Below, piece after piece: positions 53,214 through 62,165 of a DNA stretch of 64,000 nt (the stretch's first letter is position 1; each line of letters begins with the position of its first letter). The DNA lies in contig NZ_JBBWVE010000019.1 in assembly GCF_041903755.1 (NCBI RefSeq), positions 1 through 64,000 of the forward strand, in the 5' to 3' direction. The position numbers and the translations under genes were made by a program. Under the pieces are notes generated by a model. That model did no database searches. It saw only the letters and a program-made list of their open reading frames with translations, and was not told the DNA's origin. This DNA is from Thiocapsa roseilacustris (GTDB lineage Bacteria > Pseudomonadota > Gammaproteobacteria > Chromatiales > Chromatiaceae).

Positions 53214-55742
53214 TTAGGCACCGATTGGCTTCGGCACGATGTTCCAAATCCGCTCTGCGTACTCGCGGATCGATCGGTCCGAGGAAAACCGGCCCATCCG
53301 CGCGACGTTTAGGATCGACATGCGGTCCCACTCCGCGGGCCGGTCGTAGAACTCGCTGATCCTGTCCTGGCATTCCAGATAGGCGCGATAGTCGGCCAGC
53401 ACCATGAAGGGATCCCGATGGATCAGGTGATCCGTCAAGGGGCGGAAGAGGTTGGTGTCGCCGTGGGAAAAGAGCCCCGAGACGATGAGGTCGATGTCCG
53501 ATTTCAGCTCGTGATCGCCGTGGTAATAGTCCCATGGCCGGTAGCCCTCGGCCTGCTTGCGACGGACCTCATCGGCGGTCATCCCGAACAGGAAGAAGTT
53601 CTCCGCGCCGACCTCTTCGCGGATCTCGACATTGGCGCCGTCGAGCGTGCCGACCGTGAGCGCGCCGTTCATCGAGAATTTCATGTTGCCGGTTCCCGAC
53701 GCCTCCTTGCCGGCGAGCGAGATCTGCTCGGAGAGGTCCGCGGCCGGATACAGTCGCTGACCGTTCTTGACGTTGAAGTCGGGCATGAAGGCGACGCGGA
53801 TGTAACCATTGACCTGCGGGTCGTTGTTGATCACCTCGGCGACCGAGTTGATCAGCTTGATCATCAGCTTGGCCATGTAATAACCGGGGGCCGCCTTGCC
53901 GCCGAAGATGAAGGCGCGCGGGACCATGCCGAGATTCGGGCTCTGCTTCAGGCGCTGATAGACGCGGATGATATGCAGGACGTTCAGATGCTGGCGCTTG
54001 TACTCGTGCAGGCGCTTGGCCTGGATGTCGAACATCATGGTCTGCGGATCAAGGAGCACCCCGGCATGGTGCTCGAGCCAGACCGCCAGATCGCGCTTGG
54101 CGGCGGTCTTGACCTCGCGCCAACGCGCTTGGAGTCCGGGGTCATCGGCGTGTATCTCAAGATCGTGCAGACACTCGAGATCCCGGATCCAGCGGTCATG
54201 GCCGCATACCTCGGTGATCAGATTTGCCAGACGCGGGTTGCTCACCACGATGAAGCGCCGCGGCGTCACACCGTTGGTGACGTTGTGAAAGCGCTCCGGG
54301 GCCATTTCGTAGAAGTCTTTGAACAGGGTCGTCTTGATCAGCTCCGAATGCAGCGCGGCGACCCCATTGACGGCACGGCTGCCGACCACGGCCAAGTGGG
54401 CCATCCGGACCCGCCGTCCACCCGTCTCGTCGATCAGCGACATGCGCGCGACACGCTCCTCGTCGCCGAGGAAACGCACTCGCACCTCGTCGAGGAAACG
54501 TTTGTTGATCTCGTAGATGATCTCCAGATGGCGAGGCAGCAACCGCTCGAAGAGGCCGACCGACCAAGTCTCCAAGGCTTCTGGCAACAGGGTATGGTTG
54601 GTGTAGCAGAAGGTCTCGCGGGTGATGGGCCAGGCGTTGTCCCAGGTCATCTCGTGCTCGTCCATGAGCAGGCGCATCAGCTCGGCCACGGCGATTGCCG
54701 GATGGGTGTCGTTGAGCTGGGCGACGAACTTCTCGTGGAAGGTCTCGAGGGGGCCGACGGTGTTCAGGTGCAACCGGATCATGTCCTGGATCGAGCAGGA
54801 TACGAAGAAGTACTGTTGCTTGAGGCGCAACTCCTTGCCGGCCTCGGGCTCGTCGTTCGGGTAGAGGACCTTCGAGATGGTCTCTGCCTCGATCTTGGCG
54901 TGGACCGCACCGTAATAGTCCCCGCCATTGAAGATCTGGAAGTCGAACGATTCGGGTGCCTCCGCTTTCCACAGCCGCAGCAGATTCACGTTGTCGACCC
55001 CGTAACCCAGGACCGGGGTGTCGAAGGCGACCCCGCTGATGACCATGCTCGGAATCCAGCGAACCCGCGGGCGTTGCGCATGATCGCGATAGCGCTCGGT
55101 GTGGCCGCCGTACATGACGGGAAAGCTGATCTTGGGCCGCGGGATCTCCCAGGGGTTGCCGTTGCGCAGCCAGGTGTCACTGCGCTCGATCTGCCAGCCG
55201 TCCTCGATGATTTGATCGAAGATCCCGAACTCGTAGCGGATCCCGTAGCCGATCGCCGGGATCTGAACCGTCGCCAGCGAATCCATGTAGCAGGCGGCGA
55301 GGCGACCGAGCCCGCCGTTGCCCAGACCAGGCTCCTCCTCCTCCTCCAGGATGGCTTTGAAGTCGAGGTCCAATTCCTCGCCCGCGTCCCGGGCGACCTC
55401 CGAGATCCCGAGATTCACCAGATTGTTGGCCAGATGCGGTCCGAGCAGATACTCGGCCGAGAGATAACAGACGGTGCGTGCCCGCGACGTCTTGTAGACC
55501 TGGGCGGACTTCACCCAGCGATCCAGCATGCGATCGCGCACCGTGTAGGCAGCGGCCATATAGAGGTCGTGGGAGGTGGCGACCTCGCGGAAACGCCCCT
55601 GAACATAGAAGAGGTTGTCGATGTAGGCCTGCTTCAGAGACGCCTTCGACATGCCCGTGCGGGTATGCTCGTGAGTCTTGGTCGGCGTCTCGGTCTGGGT
55701 TTCGGCCGGGGCATCGGAGTCGTGGGCGACTGCTGTGTTCAT
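53214..55742 (-). CDS. glgP: glycogen/maltodextrin phosphorylase
   Basis: An 842-residue glycosyltransferase-35 enzyme releasing glucose-1-phosphate from alpha-1,4-glucans. The pyridoxal-phosphate Lys is in 'KEASGTGNMKFSMNGALTV' (near residue 690). 'GNGGLGRLAACYMDSLATVQ' and 'QLNDTHPAIAVAELMRLL' are typical. The N-terminal 30 residues are Thr/Glu-rich with imperfect repeats and precede the usual start; a second Met at residue 31 is possible. It is flanked on both sides by copies of the 192-bp element. With phosphoketolase and pgl it forms a carbon-store degradation neighbourhood. Confidence 0.96.
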   Translation of the reverse strand: MNTAVAHDSDAPAETQTETPTKTHEHTRTGMSKASLKQAYIDNLFYVQGRFREVATSHDLYMAAAYTVRDRMLDRWVKSAQVYKTSRARTVCYLSAEYLLGPHLANNLVNLGISEVARDAGEELDLDFKAILEEEEEPGLGNGGLGRLAACYMDSLATVQIPAIGYGIRYEFGIFDQIIEDGWQIERSDTWLRNGNPWEIPRPKISFPVMYGGHTERYRDHAQRPRVRWIPSMVISGVAFDTPVLGYGVDNVNLLRLWKAEAPESFDFQIFNGGDYYGAVHAKIEAETISKVLYPNDEPEAGKELRLKQQYFFVSCSIQDMIRLHLNTVGPLETFHEKFVAQLNDTHPAIAVAELMRLLMDEHEMTWDNAWPITRETFCYTNHTLLPEALETWSVGLFERLLPRHLEIIYEINKRFLDEVRVRFLGDEERVARMSLIDETGGRRVRMAHLAVVGSRAVNGVAALHSELIKTTLFKDFYEMAPERFHNVTNGVTPRRFIVVSNPRLANLITEVCGHDRWIRDLECLHDLEIHADDPGLQARWREVKTAAKRDLAVWLEHHAGVLLDPQTMMFDIQAKRLHEYKRQHLNVLHIIRVYQRLKQSPNLGMVPRAFIFGGKAAPGYYMAKLMIKLINSVAEVINNDPQVNGYIRVAFMPDFNVKNGQRLYPAADLSEQISLAGKEASGTGNMKFSMNGALTVGTLDGANVEIREEVGAENFFLFGMTADEVRRKQAEGYRPWDYYHGDHELKSDIDLIVSGLFSHGDTNLFRPLTDHLIHRDPFMVLADYRAYLECQDRISEFYDRPAEWDRMSILNVARMGRFSSDRSIREYAERIWNIVPKPIGA

Positions 55743-55776
55743 GGTGGCGTCTCGTCGGCAGTGCAGCGTTTCGGAC

Positions 55777-55968
55777 TTAAACCGCGCCCGGCGCGGTATG
55801 CGATGTTTTTGGATGGGATCGGCCCCGGCAGACTTGACGACCGCCGGAGCTGGCGCGGTTTAAGGTATTAAAAAATATATTATTTTAAACCGCGTCCCCG
55901 CCAAGGGCTGTGGATGCACCAAACGTCGAATTACTCGAAAGTTAGCATTTCGCTCTGGACGCGGTTTA
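55777..55968 (-). repeat. ~192-bp TAAACCGCG element, copy 4 (reverse)
   Basis: The reverse complement of the other copies: TTAAACCGCGCCCGGCG at the left and CTCTGGACGCGGTTTA at the right. Its last three bases (TTA on plus, TAA on minus) are the stop codon of the phosphoketolase gene. It sits 35 bp upstream of the glgP start. Confidence 0.9.
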
Positions 55969-58362
55969 GAAGGGCCAGATCCAGTCATCGACATCGGGCT
56001 TGTCGATGCCATGCTCGTGTGCGTAGTTTCTGCAGTCGATCTGCATGTCGCGCAGCTTCTCCTTCACGTGCGCACCCGCGACCTGCAGACGCGGGACCCG
56101 GTTGATGACGTCGATGGCCAAGCTGAAGCGGTCGATCTCGTTTTCGATGGCGAGCTCCAGCGGCGTGTTGATATTGCCCTTTTCCTTGTAGCCGCGCACG
56201 TGCAGGTTCGTGTGATTGGTGCGGCGATAGGCGAGGCGATGGATCAACCAGGGATAGCCGTGGAAGTTGAAGATCACCGGCCGATCTTTGGTGAAGAGGC
56301 TGTCGAAGTCGGCGTCGGAGAGGCCGTGTGGATGCTCACCCGCGGGTTGCATGCGAAAGAGGTCCACGACATTGATGAAGCGCAGTCGGAGGTCCGGAAA
56401 GTGCTCGCGCAACAGGGCGGTGGCGGCCAGGGCCTCCTTGGTCGGGATGTCCCCGCAGCCGACCATGACGGCGTCGGGCTCGACACCCTGGTCATTGCTC
56501 GCCCAATCCCAGATGCCGATGCCCTTGGTGCAGTGCTTGATGGCGGCATCCATGTCCAGGTATTGGAGATGGTTCTGCTTGTCGGCCACGATCACATTGA
56601 TGTCGTCGCGGCTTTGTAGGCAATGGTCGACTGTCGAGAGCAGGGTGTTCACGTCCGGGGGCAGATAGATGCGGGTGACCTCCGGATTCTTGTTGACTAC
56701 GACATCCAGGAAACCGGGGTCCTGATGCGTGAAACCGTTGTGATCTTGCCGCCAGACGGTCGAGGTGATCAGAAGGTTCAAGGAGGAGATGCGCGCGCGC
56801 CACGGAATCTCCTCGCAGATCGCGAGCCACTTGGCGTGTTGGTTGTACATGCTGTCGATGACATGGACGAAGGCCTCGTAAGTCGCGAAGAAGCCGTGCC
56901 GGCCGGTCAGGACATAGCCCTCGTACCAGCCCTCCAGGGTGTGCTCGGAGAGCATCTCGAGGACGCGACCGTCCGGAGAGAGCTCACCGCCTTGCGCGTC
57001 CTCTTCCTTGTATTCGCAGAGCCAGAGCTTCTTGGACACCTCGTAAATCGCGTCGAGCTTGTTCGAGGTGTTCTCGTCCGGGCCGAACACACGGAAATTG
57101 TCCATGTTTTTTGCCATGACGTCGCGCAGCAGGGCGCCCGTCGGCTTGGTGTTCATGGCGCGGATCTTCCCCGGCTCGGCGACGTGAAGGGCATAGTCGC
57201 GGAAATCCGGCATGCGCAAGGCGCGGCGTAATAGACCGCCGTTGGCGTGCGGGTTCGCACTCATGCGCAGCGTTCCCTCGGGGGCAAGTGCGCGCAGCTC
57301 CGGGATCAGCCTGCCCGCGTCGTCGAACAGCTCCTCGGGTCTGTAGCTGCGCATCCAGTCTTCGAGCTGCTTGAGATGCGCTGGGTTGTCGTGCATGCCC
57401 GACAGCGGCACCTGATGGGCACGCCAGAAGCCCTCGACCTTCTTGCCGTCGACCTCTGCGGGGCCGGTCCAGCCCTTGGGCGTGCGCAGCACGATCATCG
57501 GCCAATGGCAGCGCATTGCCTTGCCGCTCGTGCGGGCCTCCTGCTGAAATGCGCGGATCCGCGCGAGACAGGCATCCAGGGTGGCCGCCATGGTTTGATG
57601 CATCGTCATGGGGTCGTCGCCCTCGACGAAGTAGGGCGTCCAGCCGTAGCCGCGCATCAGCTCGGCAAGCTCCTCGCGCGGAATGCGTGCGAGCAGGGTC
57701 GGGTTGTTGATCTTGTAGCCGTTCAGATGGAGGATCGGCAGCACCGCGCCGTCGCGGATGGGGTTGAGAAACTTGCTCGAATGCCAGGAGGTCGCGAGCG
57801 GGCCGGTTTCGGCCTCGCCGTCGCCGACCGCCACGGCGACCAAAAGGTCTGGATTGTCGAAGGCGGCGCCGAAGGCATGCGAGATCGAGTAACCCAGCTC
57901 GCCGCCCTCGTGAATGGAGCCCGGCGTCTCGGGCGTGCAGTGCGAGCCGATGCCGCCCGGGAAGGAGAACTGCTTGAAGAAGGCGCGCATGCCTTCTTCA
58001 TCCTCGCTCTTGTTGGGGTAGATCTCGGAGTAGGCGCCCTCCAGATACACGGGGGCCAGCACGCCCGGCGCGCCGTGGCCCGGACCGGCGAGAAAGATCG
58101 CCTCCTGTGCATGCTCCCGGATGATGCGGTTGAGGTGGACATACATGAAGGAGAGGCCGGGGCTCGCGCCCCAATGACCGAGCAGGCGTTTCTTCAGATG
58201 GCCCTCGGCGAGCGGCTCGCGCAGCAGCGGGTTGTCCCGCAGATAGATCATGCCCGCGGCGAGGTAGTTGCAGGCGCGCCAGTAGGCATCGATCTTGGTC
58301 AGAAGCTCCGGGGACAGCGGATTGGCGTGGATCTCGGTCGTGGAGAGGCTGCTTGTCGTCAT
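55966..58362 (-). CDS. xfp: phosphoketolase (xylulose-5-P / fructose-6-P)
   Basis: A 798-residue thiamine-diphosphate enzyme that cleaves xylulose-5-phosphate or fructose-6-phosphate with phosphate to acetyl phosphate. ATG 58362 is preceded by GGAGA; the longer frame is unsupported. Family segments are 'GHWGASPGLSFMYVHLNR', 'LAGPGHGAPGVLAPVYLEG', 'VGDGEAETGPLATSWHSSKF' (thiamine/Mg site) and 'ICEEIPWRARISSLNLLITS'. Full length, no damage. The stop codon is provided by the 192-bp element. It may channel glycogen-derived sugars to acetyl phosphate. Confidence 0.97.
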   Translation of the reverse strand: MTTSSLSTTEIHANPLSPELLTKIDAYWRACNYLAAGMIYLRDNPLLREPLAEGHLKKRLLGHWGASPGLSFMYVHLNRIIREHAQEAIFLAGPGHGAPGVLAPVYLEGAYSEIYPNKSEDEEGMRAFFKQFSFPGGIGSHCTPETPGSIHEGGELGYSISHAFGAAFDNPDLLVAVAVGDGEAETGPLATSWHSSKFLNPIRDGAVLPILHLNGYKINNPTLLARIPREELAELMRGYGWTPYFVEGDDPMTMHQTMAATLDACLARIRAFQQEARTSGKAMRCHWPMIVLRTPKGWTGPAEVDGKKVEGFWRAHQVPLSGMHDNPAHLKQLEDWMRSYRPEELFDDAGRLIPELRALAPEGTLRMSANPHANGGLLRRALRMPDFRDYALHVAEPGKIRAMNTKPTGALLRDVMAKNMDNFRVFGPDENTSNKLDAIYEVSKKLWLCEYKEEDAQGGELSPDGRVLEMLSEHTLEGWYEGYVLTGRHGFFATYEAFVHVIDSMYNQHAKWLAICEEIPWRARISSLNLLITSTVWRQDHNGFTHQDPGFLDVVVNKNPEVTRIYLPPDVNTLLSTVDHCLQSRDDINVIVADKQNHLQYLDMDAAIKHCTKGIGIWDWASNDQGVEPDAVMVGCGDIPTKEALAATALLREHFPDLRLRFINVVDLFRMQPAGEHPHGLSDADFDSLFTKDRPVIFNFHGYPWLIHRLAYRRTNHTNLHVRGYKEKGNINTPLELAIENEIDRFSLAIDVINRVPRLQVAGAHVKEKLRDMQIDCRNYAHEHGIDKPDVDDWIWPF

Positions 58363-58433
58363 GTGGTTCTCCGTGTGTCCGTCGTCGGTCGTGCCAGCAT
58401 AGTAAAAGACTCGGATGAACGCGAGGTGACGGG

Positions 58434-58670
58434 GTGCGATGGAGCCTCGGTGAACGACGGTTGCAGCGGCGCGATCCCTGCGGAACGCGCAGCGGAGGAC
58501 ATCGAGCGGACGGCAATTCACTGAAGGCAATCGAGTTTTACGGTTTCATTGCGCTTGCCGCCTGGCTGGTCTACTCCCAATTCATCGCCGCGCGACGGGA
58601 TCGGCATCGTTCGGAGCACAGTCCGTCGAACGAGGAGCCGTGCGACAGCGACGAACCTCCGCACAGCTGA
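58434..58670 (+). CDS. possible small membrane protein
   Basis: A 78-residue frame whose C-terminal 50 residues contain one hydrophobic helix ('AIEFYGFIALAAWLVYSQFI') followed by an Arg/His/Ser-rich tail. The nominal GTG start at 58434 is poor and the first 28 residues look non-coding. It could be a short single-helix protein beginning near 58520, but no clear start is seen. It is the only coding candidate between xfp and the response regulator. Confidence 0.25.
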   Translation: MRWSLGERRLQRRDPCGTRSGGHRADGNSLKAIEFYGFIALAAWLVYSQFIAARRDRHRSEHSPSNEEPCDSDEPPHS

Positions 58671-58709
58671 TCCTTCGGCGGCCGATGGCTCGATTCGACG
58701 GGGACAAGG

Positions 58710-59669
58710 TCAGCGATCGTGGCGCTTGATCGCCGCACGCAGCGATTGCAGCGCAGTCGTAGCCATGTCGCGTAGGCGGTTCGCTGGATCCATGACCTCC
58801 ATGTCGGAGGCGCTGCGGCGCGACCCGGCTTGCGGGTGCAAGGGGGCATGCCCGCCGAATCGCGCCCCGTCGTTCTCTCCGGTCGGCGATGGCGTCACGG
58901 CGGGGAGCGATTGCCTCACCTCCTCGACGATCGCGGGGCGTTGACGTGCGAGCGCCGCGGCGACGCGATCCTCGATCAAGACCGGAAGGATCTCGCGGAC
59001 TAGGCGCGCCTCGAGATCGCGAAGATCCTGCTGGCTCGCAGAGGGCGGTGCGGCAGCAATCGCGGCGCGCTCCTCGGCGAGTCGCTCCTCGACGAGGTGG
59101 CGTGCCTCGGCGATCAGAATCTCGGTGAGGTCGCGTCTTAGCGATTCCACGAGGACCGTCAGGCGCCTGTTGATGCCCGCCTCCAAGCGCTCCTCGATCA
59201 ACGCGATCAGCTCGGCCTCGCTCGGCGGTCCGGGCAGTGACGCCGTGGCGGCGACGGACCTGGTGGCCGGCGGGACCTGAGCGAGCGGGGCAGGCGCGTC
59301 GCCCTCGACCGCCGCGCGCACACATGCGATGACCTCTGGGAGCCGCTCGGCAGCGAGCGATTTGGGCAGGACCGTGAGCACGCCTTTCTTCTGCACCGTC
59401 GCGGCGAAGTCGGTGTCCTCCTGCGAGGTGCAGAGCACAATCGGCACGTGGGCCGTGTGCGGGTCCGCGCGGATGATCTCCAGGGCCTCCAGGCCGTTCA
59501 AACCCGGCATGATATGATCCATGAAGATCGCGTCCGGAACCCGGCTTTTGAGCATCTCCAAGGCAGCCTCCGCAGAGTCGGCTGTATCGACATCGATACC
59601 GCGTTTCTTCAACTCGATGCGCAAGGCGTACCGCGTGACTCTGGAGTCGTCGATCAAGAGGATTTTCAT
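58710..59669 (-). CDS. response regulator with long helical C-terminal region
   Basis: 319 residues. The receiver domain (1-125) has 'LLIDDSRVTRYAL', phosphoacceptor Asp in 'DAIFMDHIMPGLNG' and Lys in 'VLPKSLAAERL'. Residues about 155-260 are Glu/Arg/Leu-rich and probably form a long coiled coil, with no DNA-binding or enzymatic domain. The tail has low-complexity segments. It may be a scaffold in chemotaxis- or pilus-like signalling; partner unknown. Divergent from pgl. Confidence 0.82.
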   Translation of the reverse strand: MKILLIDDSRVTRYALRIELKKRGIDVDTADSAEAALEMLKSRVPDAIFMDHIMPGLNGLEALEIIRADPHTAHVPIVLCTSQEDTDFAATVQKKGVLTVLPKSLAAERLPEVIACVRAAVEGDAPAPLAQVPPATRSVAATASLPGPPSEAELIALIEERLEAGINRRLTVLVESLRRDLTEILIAEARHLVEERLAEERAAIAAAPPSASQQDLRDLEARLVREILPVLIEDRVAAALARQRPAIVEEVRQSLPAVTPSPTGENDGARFGGHAPLHPQAGSRRSASDMEVMDPANRLRDMATTALQSLRAAIKRHDR

Positions 59670-59740
59670 AAGGTCGTGACTGGCGGTGTCGGTCAGGTAT
59701 AGAACGCCGCCAGTTTACTGGTCGGAGGGGGCAAAGTGCC

Positions 59741-60433
59741 ATGGGCGAGCAGATGATCCATTTTACTGGTCTCGAATCGGCGGAGGCGGTGGCCGAGGAA
59801 GCGGCACGCCGAATGAGCGCTGCGGCGCGCGGTGCAATCGAGGCACGCGGGCGGTTTCGGTGTGTCTTGGCCGGCGGGCGCACCCCGTTGGAGGCTTACG
59901 ATCGATTGGCCCAGCAGTGTGAGGACTGGGCGAATTGGCATCTCTTTCTCGGCGACGAGCGCTGTCTCTCGCCTGAAGACCCCGAGCGCAACAGCCGCGC
60001 GATCGAGCTGGCCCTGACGGAGCACGTTGCGATTCCGCCCGACAATCTGCATTGGATCCCCGCGGAGTCCGGTGCAGAGTCGGCGGCGCGCCGCTACGAC
60101 GCGCTGATCGCTGCCCACATGCCCTTCGACTTGATTCTGCTGGGCATGGGCGAGGACGGTCACACCGCGAGCCTCTTCCCCGGTCATGTGACCCCGACGG
60201 ACGTACGCGCGGCGCCGGTTCACGAGGCGCCGAAACCGCCGCCCGATCGGGTGACCCTGACCCCGTTGGCCCTCGCTGCTGCCCCGGAGCGCTTGATCCT
60301 GGTGACGGGTGACGGCAAGCGCGAGGCGCTTGCGGCCTGGCGTCGCGGGGCGGACCTGCCGGTCGCACGGGTCGCGGCCCTGGGCAGGACGGATGTGCTG
60401 ATGGATCCCGATGCCGCGGGGGATTGGCCGTAA
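59741..60433 (+). CDS. pgl: 6-phosphogluconolactonase
   Basis: 230 residues; hydrolyses 6-phosphogluconolactone in the oxidative pentose phosphate pathway. It has 'CVLAGGRTPLEAYDRLA', 'HLFLGDERCLSPEDPERNSR' and 'DLILLGMGEDGHTASLFPGH', which are diagnostic of the SOL/DevB family. GGAGGGGG lies upstream of ATG 59741; ATG 59753 is an alternative start. No zwf is in the window. Followed by REP-type repeats. Confidence 0.94.
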   Translation: MGEQMIHFTGLESAEAVAEEAARRMSAAARGAIEARGRFRCVLAGGRTPLEAYDRLAQQCEDWANWHLFLGDERCLSPEDPERNSRAIELALTEHVAIPPDNLHWIPAESGAESAARRYDALIAAHMPFDLILLGMGEDGHTASLFPGHVTPTDVRAAPVHEAPKPPPDRVTLTPLALAAAPERLILVTGDGKREALAAWRRGADLPVARVAALGRTDVLMDPDAAGDWP

Positions 60434-60462
60434 GTCACGATTCAAAATCAACATGAACAGGC

Positions 60463-60544
60463 CGATTGGGCAAAGCGCAGCATGCCCAACGAATTCCTGT
60501 GATGTCGGCGCGGGTTGGGCACGCTGCGCTTTGCCCAACCTACG
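60463..60544. repeat. inverted pair of GGGCAAAGCGCAGC REP sequences
   Basis: GATTGGGCAAAGCGCAGCAT at the left and its near reverse complement ATGTCGGCGCGGGTTGGGC...GCTTTGCCCAACC at the right form a REPIN-like pair after pgl. The closing GCCCAACCTACG resembles the ends of the element inside the carboxylase gene. Confidence 0.8.
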
Positions 60545-60597
60545 GGCTAAACACTCACAGCCTCGCTCGTAAGACCGGCCACCCGAAACATCAGTCA

Positions 60598-60668
60598 CTC
60601 GTGATACCCGCTCTGCGGTGTCACGCATGCCCCGTGGCGCTCTGCGCCACGTACCACGATGGCCGGAG
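60598..60668. repeat. 70-bp double-hairpin repeat, copy B
   Basis: The reverse complement of 7670-7739 with a handful of changes; it carries the GCGGTGTCAC and GTGGCGCTCTGCGCCAC stems. It ends 40 bp before the CopD-like gene and could influence its leader. Confidence 0.85.
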
Positions 60669-60707
60669 TTACGAGCAAGGCCCCACTAACCACTATAGCG
60701 ACCGACC

Positions 60708-61178
60708 ATGAACCTCCACATCGCCATCCCGATCGCTTTGCATCAAGTCGCCGGTCTTATCTGGGTCGGCGGGATGTTTTTCGCCCATTTCGCACTGCGT
60801 CCGACGCTGAAAGCGGCGCTGGATCCGCAGCCCCGCCTGCGCGTCGCACTCGGCGTTTTTCAGCGTTTTTTCCCCTGGGTCTGGGGTGCAATCGCAGTCC
60901 TTTGGCTGAGCGGACTCTGGGTCTTTCTCGGCGTCATGGGCGGCAAGGCCGGGCTCTACGTTCACGCCATGATGGGCATTGCCCTGATCATGACGCTGAT
61001 CTTCAGTCTGATCTATTTCATCCCGTTCCGCCGGATGCAGCACAACGTCGCCGCGGCCGACTGGCCGAAAGCCGCCTCCGCTTTCGGGTGGATCCGCGGG
61101 TTGATGGCCGTCAATCTGGGCTTGGGGTTGGCGACTGTGGTGATCGCCGCCGCGGGACCGGCCTTGATCGGTGGCTAA
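60708..61178 (+). CDS. CopD-like integral membrane protein
   Basis: 156 residues, four helices: 'HQVAGLIWVGGMFFAHFAL', 'WVWGAIAVLWLSGLWVFL', 'YVHAMMGIALIMTLIFSLIY' and the last from 'GLMAVNLGLGLATVVIAA'. The conserved His in the first and third helices and the length fit the CopD/putative copper-resistance D or DUF2269-like family, which may bind haem or copper. No copper genes are next to it. Its stop is 8 bp from the hsdR remnant on the other strand. Confidence 0.7.
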   Translation: MNLHIAIPIALHQVAGLIWVGGMFFAHFALRPTLKAALDPQPRLRVALGVFQRFFPWVWGAIAVLWLSGLWVFLGVMGGKAGLYVHAMMGIALIMTLIFSLIYFIPFRRMQHNVAAADWPKAASAFGWIRGLMAVNLGLGLATVVIAAAGPALIGG

Positions 61179-61186
61179 GGGACGCT

Positions 61187-61411
61187 TCAAGATCGTGATG
61201 GCCTTCGACACGTGCTGGCGCACGGCGGCATCGATCTGCTCCGGCGACGTCCCTCGCGCAGGCGGCCGACCAGGACCGCATCGGCAAACGAGGCCCGCTC
61301 CGCCGTTGGTTCGCCGGGAGCGCGCTGCGGCCCGTGCCCGACGGCATAGCCCAGCTCCCGGAACCAGTTCAGGGCGGCGGCGTCTTCGACGATGGATTCG
61401 TTGATGGTCAT
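61187..61411 (-). pseudogene. hsdR (type I restriction subunit) N-terminal remnant
   Basis: ATG 61411 starts 'TINESIVEDAAALNWFRELG' then 'YAVGHGPQRAPGEP' and 'ADAVLVGRLREG', the N terminus of type I restriction endonuclease subunit R. At about 61265 it turns into an Arg-rich frame; the neighbouring frame continues as 'TSPEQIDAAVRQHVSKAI', so there is a frameshift followed by loss of about 90 percent of the gene. Only this leading stub remains. Confidence 0.75.
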
Positions 61412-61524
61412 TAGGTTCACGCCAAGACGCCAAAAATCTAATATAAAACGGAAGGATGCGCTATAAACCTACGCATGGGCAATTGGAGTTGAATTGGAGT
61501 TCATTTGGAGTGAATTGGAGCTGG

Positions 61525-62160
61525 TTACGACAAGATCCACCGCGCCCCCCTCGCGTAGCCTCTTGTCTGCACGAGTCCGAGATGTTTTAGCGCGGCAAGC
61601 TCGTTCTTGAGCTCCCACTCGGGAATCTCATCACCCAACCCTTTGCGGATATCCCGCAACGCCAGTCCATCCGCCGAGGTGCTGAGCACCGCCAGCACCC
61701 GTTGCTGTCGCTCCGTCACGTTCTGGGCCACCCGCTGCGGCGGCACGTAGACCGTGGGGCTAAATCTCACCATGACACAGCCTGCGGCCTCGATGATCTC
61801 CGGTCTTGGCAGACCCGCGCGCACCGTCAACCTTCCATCTTGATCGTTCCGCGGCCCCACGCCTCGATCAGAAGCTGCCGACCTTCCGCCACATCCACCC
61901 GCTCGATACTCGGAAACACCGGCGGCTTGATCTCGCCCAGCTCCTGCGCCACTTCCCCGACCGTCCGGTCCGAAACATCTGGCCGATGATCCGTCCGTCC
62001 GGCTCCACGCCGAAGATCACCCGACTGCCCCGGTGGTTCAGCATCGCGCAGAGGGTCCGCGTCGCCTCCCGGCGCTCGCGCGTTGTCCGCTTGAGCACCT
62101 GGGTCTCGGACTCGCCACGACGGTCCCAGGATTCGATGATGGATTTATTGCACGGCGTTG
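61525..62160 (-). pseudogene. AlbA_2 (Schlafen-like) ATP-binding protein, broken, copy 2
   Basis: The N-terminal part reads 'IIESWDRRGESETQVLKRTT', 'LNHRGSRVIFGVEPDGRIIG' (AlbA_2 DNA-binding domain). The frame shifts at about 61985, after which the next frame continues 'SDRTVGEVAQELGEIKPPVF' and 'IERVDVAEGRQLLIEA', then jumps by a deletion to 'WGRGTIKMEG'. The C-terminal piece 'LPRPEIIEAAGCVMVRFSP' with a winged-helix tail (61525-61830) is in another frame. So there are at least two frameshifts and a deletion that removed the ATPase core. Confidence 0.75.
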
Positions 62161-62165
62161 GGCGA

